DNA of 64,000 nucleotides from Glycomyces artemisiae (GCF_003002955.1 NZ_PVTJ01000001.1:1-64000); one strand, 5' to 3'. Shown: positions 35,148 to 44,933, counted from the first letter of the stretch. Numbers and translations: made by a program. Notes: generated by a model not told the origin, from the letters alone.

Positions 35148-35514
35148 CGTTGACTCCAGGGGTTCAAGGGGATGGACAGGTGGTGGTCGGGCGGCGGCGC
35201 TGGGCGGGCGGTGGCCGGTATGTGTCCCGCGAGCTGCGCCACGGTTACGGGCTGACTGTTCGTAGCTTAAGCCTTCCGGTCTCTTTGGGTAACGGGGGTC
35301 ACCCGCTGTTTCAGAAGTCCGGCGCGTCAGGTGCGCACCGATTCGCCCCGGGTGCGACCAGCCGTTTCGATGGGCGGAATGGAGCCGCCCACGGAGGTGC
35401 GGAATCGACAAATCGGTCGCTGGCAACCGTTATCGGGGCGTTCTGGAGAAGCGCGGAACCGGCCCCGGAACGGCGGGCGGGCACCGTGCGCACCGCGGGC
35501 ACTACGATCGAGGC
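35148..35514. other. 367-bp intergenic region between divergent genes
   Basis: No gene seen. It holds the leaderless promoter of ilvA at its right end and a candidate promoter for the ATPase on the minus strand: TTACCC, 17-bp spacer, TAAGCT, read around 35265-35297. The rest is high GC without a clear repeat. Confidence 0.5.
35503..35508 (+). promoter_or_regulatory. -10 hexamer TACGAT, leaderless ilvA start
   Basis: TACGAT followed by 6 nt and GTG at 35515, no Shine-Dalgarno. Confidence 0.6.
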
Positions 35515-36729
35515 GTGACGGAACTCGTGACCCTGGCCGACGTCCGCGACGCCGCGGACGCGCTCGCCGGCATCGTCCGGCGCACCCCGCTGGAACCCTC
35601 CCGCGACCCCGTCCTCGACGGCGTCCACCTCAAATGCGAGAACCTCCAGCGGGCCGGGTCGTTCAAGATCCGCGGCGCCTACATGCGCGTCTCCGGCCTC
35701 AGCGACGAGGAGCGCCGCCACGGCGTCGTCGCCGCCTCCGCGGGCAACCACGCCCAGGGGGTCGCGCTCGCTGCCTCCACCCTCGGCATCCGCTCCACCG
35801 TGTTCATGCCCGAGGCCGCGCCGCTGCCGAAAGTGGCCGCCACCAAGGGATACGGCGCCGACGTCATCCTCGGCGGCCTCACCGTGGACGACGCCCTCGA
35901 ATCCGCGCACCGCTTCGCCGACGAGACCGGCGCGACCCTCATCCACCCCTTCGACCACCGCGACATCGTCGCGGGGCAGGGGACCATCGCGCTGGAGATC
36001 CTCGACCAGCTCCCCGAGACGGCCACCATCGTCACCTCCGTCGGCGGCGGCGGGCTCATCGCCGGGATCGCCGCCGCGGCCAAGCAGCTCAAGCCGGGCA
36101 TCCGCATCGTCGGCGTGCAGGCCGAAGGCGCCGCCGCCTACCCGACCTCCCTCGCCGCGGGCCGCCCCGTCAAGCTCGACAAGATGCACACCATCGCCGA
36201 CGGGATCGCGGTCGGGCGCCCCGGCGACGTCCCCTTCGCGCACGTCGCCTCGCTCGTCGACGAGATCGTCACGGTCACCGAGGAGGACATCAGCCGCGCG
36301 CTCCTGTCGCTCCTCGAACGCAACAAGCTCGTCGTCGAGCCCGCCGGGGCCACCGCCTACGCCGCGCTCCTCAACTACTCCGTGGCCTACGACGAGCCGT
36401 GCGTCGCGGTCCTTTCCGGCGGCAACATCGACCCGCTGCTGCTGATGCGCCTCATCGAACACGGCCTCGGCGCCTCGGGCCGCTTCATGCGCGCGAGCCT
36501 GCGCTGCGCCGACCGCCCCGGCGCCCTCGCCACCGTCCTCAGACTCGTGGGCCGCTACGGCGGCAACATCGTCGACGTCTACCACCAGCGCTCCGACCCG
36601 CGCCTGAGCGTCGGCGAAGTCTCCGTCGACCTCTCGATCGAGACCCGCGGTTCCGAACACGCGACCGAAATCGTTGCGGCCCTGCGCGACGCGGGGTACT
36701 TCGTGTCGGTGGAGGGTCCTAGCATCTGA
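35515..36729 (+). CDS. ilvA: Threonine ammonia-lyase
   Basis: 404 aa. PLP-dependent deaminase converting threonine to 2-oxobutanoate and ammonia, the first step toward isoleucine. PLP Lys in AGSFKIRGAYM (about residue 53), phosphate loop SVGGGGLIAG, substrate loop SAGNHAQGVA, and a C-terminal ACT-like regulatory domain (about 330-404: RCADRPGALATVLRLVGRYGGNIVDVYHQR). The single short ACT domain is of the type found in TdcB-like or actinobacterial IlvA enzymes rather than the double domain of E. coli IlvA. Leaderless GTG. Confidence 0.92.
   Translation: MTELVTLADVRDAADALAGIVRRTPLEPSRDPVLDGVHLKCENLQRAGSFKIRGAYMRVSGLSDEERRHGVVAASAGNHAQGVALAASTLGIRSTVFMPEAAPLPKVAATKGYGADVILGGLTVDDALESAHRFADETGATLIHPFDHRDIVAGQGTIALEILDQLPETATIVTSVGGGGLIAGIAAAAKQLKPGIRIVGVQAEGAAAYPTSLAAGRPVKLDKMHTIADGIAVGRPGDVPFAHVASLVDEIVTVTEEDISRALLSLLERNKLVVEPAGATAYAALLNYSVAYDEPCVAVLSGGNIDPLLLMRLIEHGLGASGRFMRASLRCADRPGALATVLRLVGRYGGNIVDVYHQRSDPRLSVGEVSVDLSIETRGSEHATEIVAALRDAGYFVSVEGPSI
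36720..36725 (+). promoter_or_regulatory. -10 hexamer TAGCAT inside end of ilvA
   Basis: TAGCAT overlaps the last codons of ilvA and ends 7 nt before ATG 36733, giving ung a leaderless promoter. Confidence 0.5.
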
Positions 36730-36732
36730 GGC

Positions 36733-37422
36733 ATGACGAAAACTCTGGACGAACTCATGGAACCGGGCTGGGCCAAGGCCCTCGCCCCCGTCGCCGACGA
36801 CGTCGCCAAGATGGGCGAGTTCCTGCGCAACGAAGTCGCCGAAGGCCGCAAGTACCTGCCGGCCTCCGAGCACATCCTCCGGGCGTTCCAGCAGCCCTTC
36901 GACGACGTCAAGGTCATCATCGTCGGCCAGGACCCCTACCCGACCCCCGGGCACGCCATCGGCCTGTCCTTCGCCGTCGCCCCCGACGTGCGCCCCCTGC
37001 CCAAGAGCCTCGTCAACATCTTCAACGAGTACCGCGACGACCTGGGCCACCCGCTCCCCGCCAACGGCGACCTCACTCCGTGGGCCGACCAGGGCGTGCT
37101 CCTGCTCAACCGGTCCCTGTCCGTCGCGCCCGGCACGCCCGCCTCGCACCGCGGCAAGGGCTGGGAGGCCGTCACCGAGCAGGCGATCCGCGCCCTCGCC
37201 GAGCGCGGCGGCCCCGCCGTGGCCGTCCTCTGGGGCGCCGACGCCCGCAAGCTCAAGGACCTCCTCGGCCCGATCCCCTCGATCGAGTCCGCGCACCCGT
37301 CGCCGCTGAGCGCCCGCCGCGGCTTCTTCGGCTCCAAGCCCTTCAGCCGCGTCAACGAGCTCCTCGCCGAGCAGGGCGGTGAGCCGGTCGACTGGCGCCT
37401 CCCGGCGCTGAACGAGGCCTGA
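36733..37422 (+). CDS. ung: Uracil-DNA glycosylase, family 1
   Basis: 229 aa. Removes uracil from DNA in base excision repair. Catalytic motif [19 protein letters not shown] (Asp activates water), uracil-specificity residues in [11 protein letters not shown] and [15 protein letters not shown], and the DNA-minor-groove motif [18 protein letters not shown]. All are intact. Leaderless ATG 3 bp after the ilvA stop. Confidence 0.96.
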   Translation: MTKTLDELMEPGWAKALAPVADDVAKMGEFLRNEVAEGRKYLPASEHILRAFQQPFDDVKVIIVGQDPYPTPGHAIGLSFAVAPDVRPLPKSLVNIFNEYRDDLGHPLPANGDLTPWADQGVLLLNRSLSVAPGTPASHRGKGWEAVTEQAIRALAERGGPAVAVLWGADARKLKDLLGPIPSIESAHPSPLSARRGFFGSKPFSRVNELLAEQGGEPVDWRLPALNEA

Positions 37423-37432
37423 GCGGCCGGGA

Positions 37433-37438
37433 TACGGT
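37433..37438 (+). promoter_or_regulatory. -10 hexamer TACGGT, leaderless start
   Basis: TACGGT followed by 6 nt and GTG at 37445. Confidence 0.5.
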
Positions 37439-37444
37439 TGCAGG

Positions 37445-37666
37445 GTGATCGAGATCCTGGCGCAAGAGTTCGGCCCGGAGCGCGACCAGGCGATGGCCGG
37501 TCCGCTCGGGGCGTTCGTGACGGTCTTCCTCCTCGTGACGATCATCTTCCTGATCAGGGGGATGAACAAGCACGTGCGGCGCTCGAACGCGCGCTTCGAG
37601 CGCGAGGCCGCCGCCGCTGAGGCCGCGACGGCGACGGCGACCGAAGACGACGCCAAACCCGCCTAG
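37445..37666 (+). CDS. Small single-pass membrane protein
   Basis: 73 aa. One transmembrane helix (about 22-38, LGAFVTVFLLVTIIFLI) flanked by KHVRRSNARFERE and an Ala/Thr-rich acidic tail. No known family, but the position between ung and a small zinc-type protein, plus a clear -10 element, supports a real gene. Confidence 0.65.
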   Translation: MIEILAQEFGPERDQAMAGPLGAFVTVFLLVTIIFLIRGMNKHVRRSNARFEREAAAAEAATATATEDDAKPA

Positions 37667-37674
37667 GCCCTGCC

Positions 37675-37956
37675 GTGCCCCGAAAGAACCGCCGCCGGGA
37701 CGAACCCCGGCGGCCGACCTCCGGCGCCCAGGACCCGAGCCTCGTCGACGGTCCCGGCGGGCCCGTCCGCGTGCGCCGCATCCCCGGCGCAGGCGCCGAG
37801 AAGGTCTACCGGTGCCCCGGCTGCGACCTTGAGATCCAGCCGGGCACACCGCATGTCGTCGCGTGGGCCGACGACGGCGACGGCGACGACCGCCGCCACT
37901 GGCACACCGGCTGCTGGAACGCCCGCGACCGCCGCAGGCCCGGCCGCTGGCGCTGA
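37675..37956 (+). CDS. Small zinc-binding-like protein
   Basis: 93 aa. A basic Arg/Pro-rich N-terminus, then AEKVYRCPGCDLEIQPGTPHVVAW and DRRHWHTGCWNARDRRRPGRW: Cys-x2-Cys plus His-Trp-His-x2-Cys residues suit a small zinc finger. I recognise the same pattern in conserved Streptomyces small proteins sometimes labelled ATP/GTP-binding, with no proven function. GTG 37675, 8 bp after the previous gene. Confidence 0.75.
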   Translation: MPRKNRRRDEPRRPTSGAQDPSLVDGPGGPVRVRRIPGAGAEKVYRCPGCDLEIQPGTPHVVAWADDGDGDDRRHWHTGCWNARDRRRPGRWR

Positions 37957-38166
37957 GCGGCCGGCACCGAGCCGCCGGCGCTGAGCCCTCCGACGCGGCG
38001 GGCGGCCCCGATCGGGTGACACCGCGGCCGCGGGGGCCGGTTCCTGTCGGACCCCCGCGCGAATCTGGGACCCACCGTTCCCCGGGCGGGTGGGGGATAG
38101 GGATGGCGGGAACCAACGTAGCGAGGGGTGCGACACAGCGGGTGGCCCCGCACCCGCGCTGCCGGG

Positions 38167-38172
38167 GATAAT
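38167..38172 (+). promoter_or_regulatory. -10 hexamer GATAAT, leaderless hydrolase start
   Basis: GATAAT followed by 6 nt and GTG at 38179. This selects 38179 rather than the upstream ATG at 38128, which would put the promoter inside the gene. Confidence 0.55.
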
Positions 38173-38178
38173 TCCGGC

Positions 38179-38970
38179 GTGGCTGTCATCAGATCCGCGA
38201 GCATGCTCCCCGCCAGACGCGAGGCGCTCACGCTCCACACCGCCGACGGGCTCGAACTCGTCGGCGAACTCGCCCTGCCCGCCGACCGCGAACCAGAGGC
38301 GACCATCGTGTGCGTCCACCCGCTGCCCACCCACGGCGGCATGATGGACTCGCACGTCTTCCGCAAGGCCGCCTGGCGGCTCCCCGCACTGGCCGACATG
38401 GCGGTGCTGCGCTTCAACACGCGCGGCACCGAGTCGCAGCAGGGGAAGAGCCAGGGCGCCTTCGACAACGGCGTGGGCGAGCGCTTCGACCTCGCCGCCG
38501 CGGTCGAGTACGCCGAGTTCGCGGAGCTGCCGCGGCTGTGGCTGGTGGGGTGGTCCTTCGGCACCGACCTGACCCTCAAGTACGGCCTGGAGCCCGGCGT
38601 CGAGGGCGCGGTGCTCCTCTCCCCGCCCCTGCGGTACTCCAAAGAGGACGATCTGGAGCGCTGGGCCGACGACGGCCGTCCGCTCCTGGCGCTCATCCCC
38701 GAGCAGGACGACTACCTCCAGTACCCGGAGGCCAAGCAGCGCTTCGCCGCGGTCCCGCAGGCCGAGGTCGTGGAGATCGCCGGCGGCGGCCACCTGTGGG
38801 TCGGCAAGGCCGAGGAGGCCTTGGACCGCATCGTGGACCGCATCCTCCCCGGCCGCGCCCCGCTGCCGACCACTTGGGACGGACCGATGGAGCGCGGCGA
38901 CACCTCCGCCTACGCGGACAAGTCCGTGGCGGCTTTCGGAGGCTTTCTTCCCAAACCCGAACGGGACTGA
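38179..38970 (+). CDS. Alpha/beta hydrolase
   Basis: 263 aa. The fold signs are present: ATIVCVHPLPTHGGMMDSHVFRKAAW (oxyanion strand), MAVLRFNTRGTESQQG, nucleophile elbow around LVGWSFGTDLTLKYG (G-W-S-F-G, Ser nucleophile), an acid in ALIPEQDDYLQ, and a late His in GGGHLWVGKAEEAL. Resembles the dienelactone hydrolase-like/Bem46-type serine hydrolases; substrate unknown. Leaderless GTG start. Downstream is an array of CCTGAAG/CTTCAGG repeats. Confidence 0.85.
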   Translation: MAVIRSASMLPARREALTLHTADGLELVGELALPADREPEATIVCVHPLPTHGGMMDSHVFRKAAWRLPALADMAVLRFNTRGTESQQGKSQGAFDNGVGERFDLAAAVEYAEFAELPRLWLVGWSFGTDLTLKYGLEPGVEGAVLLSPPLRYSKEDDLERWADDGRPLLALIPEQDDYLQYPEAKQRFAAVPQAEVVEIAGGGHLWVGKAEEALDRIVDRILPGRAPLPTTWDGPMERGDTSAYADKSVAAFGGFLPKPERD

Positions 38971-38990
38971 CCCCGGCGCTCCACACGGGA

Positions 38991-39029
38991 CCTGAAGCGG
39001 TCTTCAGGCGGCTTCAGGTCCCCTTCAGG
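38991..39029. repeat. CCTGAAG/CTTCAGG phased array
   Basis: CCTGAAG at 38991, then three inverted copies CTTCAGG at 39002, 39012 and 39023 (10- and 11-bp spacing). The same 7-mer is phased at 11923-11961. It lies about 65 bp upstream of the strong Shine-Dalgarno and ATG at 39093. Confidence 0.6.
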
Positions 39030-39092
39030 TTCGCCCCCGCACTATTGCCTCCACGCCCGGCGGACCGCCGGACGGAGCGAAGGAGGCACACG

Positions 39093-39401
39093 ATGACGGA
39101 CTCTGATTCAGCACCGGCGCCGGACAGCCGGACGGGCCCAGGCCGGCATCGATCGGGTTGCGGGACTTCAGGTCCGGTCCCGCTCCCGGGTGGACGATCG
39201 AGCCGAGGTGCCGAGCGTCGGCCCCAAGCGGCGGGGGCCCGGGCCCGCCGCCGGGCTCAGACGCATTCGAGGAATTCGACGATGCTGGGCGGCATCGCGG
39301 TGTCGGTGCAGCCGGTGACGGCCACGAGGTCCTCGCCCTCGATGCGCCAGACGCGGCGCTCGGTCGAGCCCTCGCCGTCGCCGCCCGATCCGCCCGGGTA
39401 G
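39093..39401 (+). pseudogene. Possible truncated small gene with strong RBS
   Basis: GAAGGAGG 6 nt before ATG 39093 is among the best ribosome sites in the window, and the start reads MTDSDSAPAPDSRTGPG. The frame then turns into Arg/Gly/Ser-rich translation without coding character and runs antisense into the end of the minus-strand gene 39257-40564. It looks like the 5' end of a gene whose body has been lost, or a very short secreted or regulatory peptide. No product is assigned. Confidence 0.35.
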
Positions 39402-40564
39402 TCCACTGTGGCCGCGACATAGCCGCCGCCGTCGGCGCACCAGCTCTCCACGACCTCGCCGTCGTCGAGCTGCTCGCTGATCCGCATGCCGAGCACGGCC
39501 GGGTCGGTGCAGACGGTCCCGGTGCTCTCGGGATTGGTGGCCGCGTAGGTCGCGAGGGCGGCGCCGCCCAGGAGCGCTCCCGTCAGGGCGATCCCCGCGG
39601 TCGCGGTGGCGATCGAGCGAAGGCGCGGGCGCAGCCCTACTCGCTCGCGGCCGGGCCGGTAGGGCGCCAGCTCGGTCGAGGACGCCACGGTGACGGGGCG
39701 CAGCCCGCGGCGGGGGAGGAGGCCCGCGGCCACTGAATCGGGGCGCAGGCCGGAGGCGACCGGCCCGCCGAGGGCGATGCGGGTGAGGTGCTCGCGGAAG
39801 ACGTCGACGGTGGGGCGCCGCCGGGGGTCGGGGCTGAGGGCGGCCCCGATGAGGTCGGTGAGGTCCGAGTCCACGCCGGGGACGTGCGGCACGGGGGCGG
39901 CGCGCAGCAGCGGGTCGGCGGCGTCCTCGCGGGCGTGGCGCACCCAAGGCAGCCGCCCGCCGAGGGCGGCGTAGAGCACGGTCGCGAGGGCGTACACGTC
40001 GCCCGCGGGGCTGGCGGCGACCTCGCCCGCGACGGCGGCGTCGAGGTGCTCGGGGGCGGTGTAGGGGGTGGGGGGGAGGGGGGCCGCCAGGACGGGGGCG
40101 GTGACGTCGTAGGCGGTGAGCTGGAGGTGGTGCCCGGAGCCGACGAGGATGTGCGAGGGCTGGATCGCGCCGTGGATGAGGCCCGCGCGGTGGTAGACCG
40201 CGACGGCGTCGCTCAAGGCCACGCCGAGGGCGCGCACCTGCCCAGGGGGCATGGGCCCCTGCTCGGCGAGGAGGTCGGCGAGGGTGCGGCGCGCCGTGCC
40301 CACCGCGAGGTACGGGCGGCCGTTCTCGGTCAGGCCCACGGCCGCGCAGGGGGACAGATGGGGGTGGGCGGGGAGGCCGGTGAGCTTCGCGGCCCATTCG
40401 AGGAAGACTTCGCGCCGGGAGCCGTCGACGCGCTCATGCGCGACGGTCACGCACAGCAGCTCGGCGGGGTCGGCCGCGACGGTGCCGCCGAAGACGCTGC
40501 ACACCGCGTCCCGGTGCAGTAAACGGTGGACGGCTGCGGGTCCGACGGTCTGGGTGCTCGACAT
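39257..40564 (-). CDS. Membrane pseudokinase
   Basis: 435 aa. The protein-kinase fold is recognisable: hinge region RPYLAVGTARRTLADLLAEQGP, LIHGAIQPSHILVG where HRDLKPxN should be, LTAYDVT where DFG should be, and TPYTAPEH and GDVYALATVLYAAL from the C-lobe. The catalytic Asp and the DFG Asp motif are absent, so it is a predicted pseudokinase. One transmembrane helix (GIALTGALLGGAALATYAA) and an extracellular domain with several Cys (TVCTDPAVLG; SWCADGGG; VTGCTDTAMP; FLECV). ATG 40564 follows AGGAGG. The Cys-rich ectodomain suggests signal sensing (inference). Confidence 0.8.
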   Translation of the reverse strand: MSSTQTVGPAAVHRLLHRDAVCSVFGGTVAADPAELLCVTVAHERVDGSRREVFLEWAAKLTGLPAHPHLSPCAAVGLTENGRPYLAVGTARRTLADLLAEQGPMPPGQVRALGVALSDAVAVYHRAGLIHGAIQPSHILVGSGHHLQLTAYDVTAPVLAAPLPPTPYTAPEHLDAAVAGEVAASPAGDVYALATVLYAALGGRLPWVRHAREDAADPLLRAAPVPHVPGVDSDLTDLIGAALSPDPRRRPTVDVFREHLTRIALGGPVASGLRPDSVAAGLLPRRGLRPVTVASSTELAPYRPGRERVGLRPRLRSIATATAGIALTGALLGGAALATYAATNPESTGTVCTDPAVLGMRISEQLDDGEVVESWCADGGGYVAATVDYPGGSGGDGEGSTERRVWRIEGEDLVAVTGCTDTAMPPSIVEFLECV

Positions 40565-40902
40565 CCTCACCTCCTCAGGGGGTCCGCTGATCGGTGTCGT
40601 GATTTGGCACTAAATGTGAGGCTATCCCATCCGATCGGTCGAGCGGTAGTCGGCCGTAGGGATGTGGCACGAAAGGGTGATCGAACCGGCACTCTCGGTC
40701 ATATCCTGGAGCCCTGCCGGAGTCCGATGTGCCCTGTGATGAGGGTGTGTCGGAATTCGGTGAACTGGAAAAGCAACGATTCGGACACGAGACGCATCCG
40801 CTGTTGACGGTTGTGGAAAAACGTTGAACTATCGAATCCGTCTTGACCCCAGGGCGACGTCGGTCATGCCCCGGCACGCCCGGTACGAAGGAGTACTAAC
40901 AG
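40565..40902. other. 338-bp intergenic region upstream of sugar ABC operon
   Basis: No gene seen. Locally AT-richer around 40780-40840. Contains TTGACG (40804-40809), 17-bp spacer, AACTAT (40827-40832), the best -35/-10 pair here, and ends in GAAGGAG before the binding-protein ATG. Unlike many genes in this window, this operon has a leader of about 70 nt. Confidence 0.5.
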
Positions 40903-41991
40903 ATGAACGTCAACCGACGCCACCTGCTTACCGGAACCGTCGGCGCGGCGGCGGTCGCCCTCGTCGCCTCCGCCTGCGCTTCCGAGGACGGCGACTCGGG
41001 CTCGGGCGCTGGCAAGAAGGTCGGCATCGCGATGCCCACGAAGACCTCCGAGCGCTGGATCCTCGACGGCGACAACCTGAAGGCCTCGTTCGAGGACCAG
41101 GGCTACGAGGTGAGCCTCCAGTACGCGAACGACGTGGCCGCCGACCAGGTCTCCCAGATCGAGACCATGGTGGGCCAGGGCGTCAACGTGCTGGTCATCG
41201 CCGCGATCGACAACAAGTCCCTGAACGGCGTCCTGGCCCAGGCGAAGGAGGCGGACGTCACCGTCATCGCCTACGACCGCCTCATCCTGGACACCCCGGA
41301 CGTCGACTACTACACCAGCTTCGACAACACCAAGGTCGGGACGCTCCAGGGCACCTACATCGCCGAGAAGCTGGGCCTGACCGCGGGCGAGACCGGTCCG
41401 TTCAACATCGAGCTCTTCGCGGGCGCGTTGACCGATAACAACACCAAGTACTTCTTCGGCGGGGCCATGGAGGTCCTCCAGCCCTACATCGACGGCGGCC
41501 AGCTCGTCGTGCTGTCGGGCCAGACCGACCTGGAGCAGGTGGCGACCGAGAACTGGGACGGCGCCGTCGCCCAGGACCGCATGGAGACCATCCTCACCTC
41601 CTTCTACACCGGCGACACGAAGGTCGACGCCGTGCTGGCGCCCTACGACGGCATCAGCCGCGGCATCATCGCCGCCCTCGACGGGGCCGGCTACACCACG
41701 ATGCCGATCGTGACCGGCCAGGACGCCGAGGTCGACTCCGTGAAGTACATCATCGCGGGCACCCAGGCCATGACCGTCTACAAGGACACCCGCGAGCTCG
41801 CCGACGTCACCGTCGACATGGTCGTGGCCGTCCTCGACGGCAAGGACCCCGAGGTCAACGACACCGAGACCTACGACAACGGCGACCACGTCGTCCCGGC
41901 GTTCCTGCTGGAGCCGGTGAGCGTCGACGCGACGAACTACCAGGCCGAGCTGATCGACTCGGGCTACATCGACGAAGCCGACCTCGGCTAG
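40903..41991 (+). CDS. chvE: Sugar ABC transporter binding lipoprotein (ChvE type)
   Basis: 362 aa. Lipoprotein signal with twin Arg (MNVNRRHLLTGTVGAAAVALVASAC) and lipobox ASAC. Mature part is a type I periplasmic-binding fold: KKVGIAMPTKTSERWILDGDNLKASFEDQGYEV, VLVIAAIDNKSLNGVL, VIAYDRLI, DYYTSFDNTKVGTLQG, and the hinge VTGQDAEVDSVKYI. Closest to the ChvE/multiple-monosaccharide binding proteins (xylose, galactose, arabinose class). First gene of the three-gene importer; the exact sugar cannot be read from the sequence. Confidence 0.9.
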   Translation: MNVNRRHLLTGTVGAAAVALVASACASEDGDSGSGAGKKVGIAMPTKTSERWILDGDNLKASFEDQGYEVSLQYANDVAADQVSQIETMVGQGVNVLVIAAIDNKSLNGVLAQAKEADVTVIAYDRLILDTPDVDYYTSFDNTKVGTLQGTYIAEKLGLTAGETGPFNIELFAGALTDNNTKYFFGGAMEVLQPYIDGGQLVVLSGQTDLEQVATENWDGAVAQDRMETILTSFYTGDTKVDAVLAPYDGISRGIIAALDGAGYTTMPIVTGQDAEVDSVKYIIAGTQAMTVYKDTRELADVTVDMVVAVLDGKDPEVNDTETYDNGDHVVPAFLLEPVSVDATNYQAELIDSGYIDEADLG

Positions 41992-42087
41992 TCGACCCGC
42001 AGACCCTTCCTCTCGGGGGCGCTCGCCCGCCTGGGCGCCCCCGAACCTCTCCCCAGAGCAGTCCAATTCTCCAAATAGGACGAATCA

Positions 42088-43641
42088 ATGTCTGAAGACA
42101 TCCTCCGAATGCGGGGGATCACCAAGCGGTTCCCGGGCGTGCTCGCACTGTCCGGGGTCGAGTTGGGGGTCAAGCGGGGCACGATCCATGCACTCGTCGG
42201 CGAGAACGGCGCCGGCAAGTCGACCCTGATGAAGGTCCTGTCGGGCGTGTACCCGCACGGGGACTTCGAGGGCGAGATCGAGTTCGACGGCAAGCCCGCC
42301 GAGTTCCGCAGCATCCGCGACTCCGAGGCCTCCGGCGTGGTGATCATCCACCAGGAGCTCGCCCTGGTCGGCGAGCTGTCCATCGCCGAGAACATCTTCC
42401 TCGGCAACGAGCAGAAGAAGCGCGGCGTCATCTCCTGGGACCGCACCAACGCCGAGGCCGCCCGCCTCATGGCGCAGGTCGGCCTCCAGGACAGCCCGGC
42501 CACGCTGGTCGAGAAGATCGGCGTCGGCAAGCAGCAGCTCGTCGAGATCGCGAAGGCGCTCTCCAAGGACGTCAAGCTGCTGATCCTCGACGAGCCCACC
42601 GCGGCCCTGAACGACACCGACTCCGAGAACCTCCTCGACCTGCTCCGGCAGCTCCGCGAGGAGGGCGTCACCAGCATCATCATCTCCCACAAGCTGGGCG
42701 AGGTGCTGGCCGTCGCCGACCGGATCACCGTGCTGCGCGACGGCAAGTCGATCGAGACGCTCGACACCGAGGCCGACGCGGTCACGCAGGACCGCCTCAT
42801 CAAGGCCATGGTCGGCCGCGACCTGGAGCACCTGTTCCCGCCGCACGAGCCGAAGATCGGCAAGGTCTTCTTCGAGGTGGAGGACTGGACGGTCCACCAC
42901 CCCGACCAGCGCCACCGCGTCATCGTCAACGGGGCGACCCTGAACGTCGCCCGCGGCGAGATCGTCGGCCTGGCCGGGATCATGGGCGCGGGCCGCACCG
43001 AGTTCGCCATGAGCCTGTTCGGCCGCAGCTGGGGGTCGAACATCTCCGGCACCGCGACCATGGACGGGAAGGCGCTCCAGCTGCGGAACGTCCCCGAGGC
43101 GATCGAGGCCGGCCTGGCCTACGCCACCGAGGACCGCAAGCACTACGGCCTGCACCTCGACTACGACCTGCGCGAGAACTTCACCCTCCCCGGCCTCCAC
43201 AAGCTCTCGAAGCGCGGGGTCGTCGACCAGGACCGCGTCGACTCGGTCTCCGAGCGCCTCCGCAAGGAGTTCGGGGTCAAGGCGCCGTCGGTCCACTCGC
43301 TCGCCGGGAACCTCTCCGGCGGCAACCAGCAGAAGATCGTGCTCGGCAAGTGGGTGTTCACCGAACCCGAGCTGCTCATCCTCGACGAGCCGACCCGAGG
43401 CATCGACGTCGGCGCGAAGTACGAGATCTACGAGCTGATCCACCAGCTGGTCGACCAGGGCAAGGGGGTCCTCATGATCTCCTCCGAACTGCCCGAGCTG
43501 CTCGGCATGTGCGACCGCATCTACGCGATGAGCGCCGGGCACATCACCGGTCAGGTCGACCGGGAACATGCCACACAGGAAGAGCTGATGCGCCTCATGA
43601 CCCTTGAGACCGCCAGCGGGGGAGAAGAGCAACGCCAATGA
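42088..43641 (+). CDS. mmsA: Sugar ABC transporter ATPase, double domain
   Basis: 517 aa, two fused ABC domains as in XylG/GguA. First domain: [33 protein letters not shown] and a [13 protein letters not shown] signature-type loop. Second domain: [18 protein letters not shown] (degenerate Walker A), [14 protein letters not shown] signature, [20 protein letters not shown]. This asymmetry is normal for monosaccharide importers. Ends overlapping the permease start (ATGA). Confidence 0.93.
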   Translation: MSEDILRMRGITKRFPGVLALSGVELGVKRGTIHALVGENGAGKSTLMKVLSGVYPHGDFEGEIEFDGKPAEFRSIRDSEASGVVIIHQELALVGELSIAENIFLGNEQKKRGVISWDRTNAEAARLMAQVGLQDSPATLVEKIGVGKQQLVEIAKALSKDVKLLILDEPTAALNDTDSENLLDLLRQLREEGVTSIIISHKLGEVLAVADRITVLRDGKSIETLDTEADAVTQDRLIKAMVGRDLEHLFPPHEPKIGKVFFEVEDWTVHHPDQRHRVIVNGATLNVARGEIVGLAGIMGAGRTEFAMSLFGRSWGSNISGTATMDGKALQLRNVPEAIEAGLAYATEDRKHYGLHLDYDLRENFTLPGLHKLSKRGVVDQDRVDSVSERLRKEFGVKAPSVHSLAGNLSGGNQQKIVLGKWVFTEPELLILDEPTRGIDVGAKYEIYELIHQLVDQGKGVLMISSELPELLGMCDRIYAMSAGHITGQVDREHATQEELMRLMTLETASGGEEQRQ

Positions 43642-44933
43642 CCACCGTCCAGACCAAGCCGCGTCCGAGCCTGCTCGGCGCGCTGCGCAACATCAACCTG
43701 CGCGCCTACGGCATGATCATCGCGCTCGTGCTGATCATGATCCTGTTCCAGGTGCTCGACGTGGCGCTGCAGAACCAGAACTTCATCACCGCGCAGAACC
43801 TCACCAACGCGATCCTCCAGAACTCGTACATCCTGATCCTGGCGATCGGCATGATGCTGGTGATCGTCAACGGCCACATCGACCTGTCGGTGGGCTCGGT
43901 CCTCGCGTTCAGCGGCGCCATGTCGGCGATCGCGCTGTCGCGCTGGGACTGGCCGTGGTGGGCGGCGGTCCTGTTCGCCATCGGCATCGGCGCCCTCATC
44001 GGCGTGTGGCAGGCGTTCTGGATCGCGTACGTGCGCATCCCGGCGTTCATCGTGACGCTCGCGGGCATGCTCATCTTCCGCGGCCTGACCCTGAAGGTCC
44101 TCGACGCCGAGACCATCGGCACCACCGGCACCTTCAACACGCTCGCCTCGGGCTACGACGTCGGCGGCGTGGAGCTGCGCGTCCCGACCCTGGTGCTCGG
44201 CGTCCTGGGCGCGGTCCTGTGGGTGTTCTTCCAGGTCCGCGGGCGCTCCCGCCAGGCCAAGGCCGGGATCGTCGGCACCTCGCCGGTCGGCTGGGCCATC
44301 AAGACGATCGTGGTCGCGGCGGTCATCCTCGTCGCGGCGTACACGTTCTACTCGTACAAGGGCCTGCCGATCATCGGCTGGATCCTGCTGGCGCTGGTGC
44401 TGCTGTTCACGTTCATCGCGAACCGCACCGTGTTCGGCCGCCACATCTACGCGGGCGGCGGCAACGAGAAGGCCGCGCTGCTCTCCGGTGTGAAGACCAA
44501 GCAGACCACGTTCTGGGTGTTCGTCATCATGGGCGCGATGGCCGGCCTCGCCGGCGTCATCGTGACCGCCCGCCTGCACTCGGCGACGCCGGGCGCGGGC
44601 AACACGCTGGAGCTGAGCGCCATCGCCTCGTCGTTCATCGGCGGCGCGTCCGTGACCGGCGGCGTGGGCACCATCATCGGCGCCGTCATCGGCGGTCTGG
44701 TCATGGGCATCATGAACCAGGGCATGACCGTGCTCGGCATCGCGACCGACACCGTCCAGGTCATCCTGGGCCTGGTCGTCCTCGCCGCGGTCCTGTTCGA
44801 CGTGTGGAACAAGAAGCGCGCCACCGGCGGCGGCAACGTCCCGCTCGTGGGGGTCACCCCGGGCGGCTCGGGCGAGGCCAAACGCGCGGCGAAGCCGGAC
44901 GCGAAGGAGCCCGAGAAGGCCTCCACCAGTTAG
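43638..44933 (+). CDS. mmsB: Sugar ABC transporter permease
   Basis: 431 aa with about 10 to 11 transmembrane segments; BPD_transp_2 family as in XylH/GguB. Signatures: [34 protein letters not shown] near the N-terminus, [32 protein letters not shown] (EAA-like loop), and [28 protein letters not shown] long central loop and a charged C-terminal tail are cytoplasmic. Translationally coupled to the ATPase. Confidence 0.93.
   Translation: MTTVQTKPRPSLLGALRNINLRAYGMIIALVLIMILFQVLDVALQNQNFITAQNLTNAILQNSYILILAIGMMLVIVNGHIDLSVGSVLAFSGAMSAIALSRWDWPWWAAVLFAIGIGALIGVWQAFWIAYVRIPAFIVTLAGMLIFRGLTLKVLDAETIGTTGTFNTLASGYDVGGVELRVPTLVLGVLGAVLWVFFQVRGRSRQAKAGIVGTSPVGWAIKTIVVAAVILVAAYTFYSYKGLPIIGWILLALVLLFTFIANRTVFGRHIYAGGGNEKAALLSGVKTKQTTFWVFVIMGAMAGLAGVIVTARLHSATPGAGNTLELSAIASSFIGGASVTGGVGTIIGAVIGGLVMGIMNQGMTVLGIATDTVQVILGLVVLAAVLFDVWNKKRATGGGNVPLVGVTPGGSGEAKRAAKPDAKEPEKASTS

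Noticed and set aside
37957-38178. Possible gene between the zinc-type protein and the hydrolase
   Set aside because: The open frames there are short and Pro/Arg-rich. The segment is better explained as hairpins plus the hydrolase promoter GATAAT.
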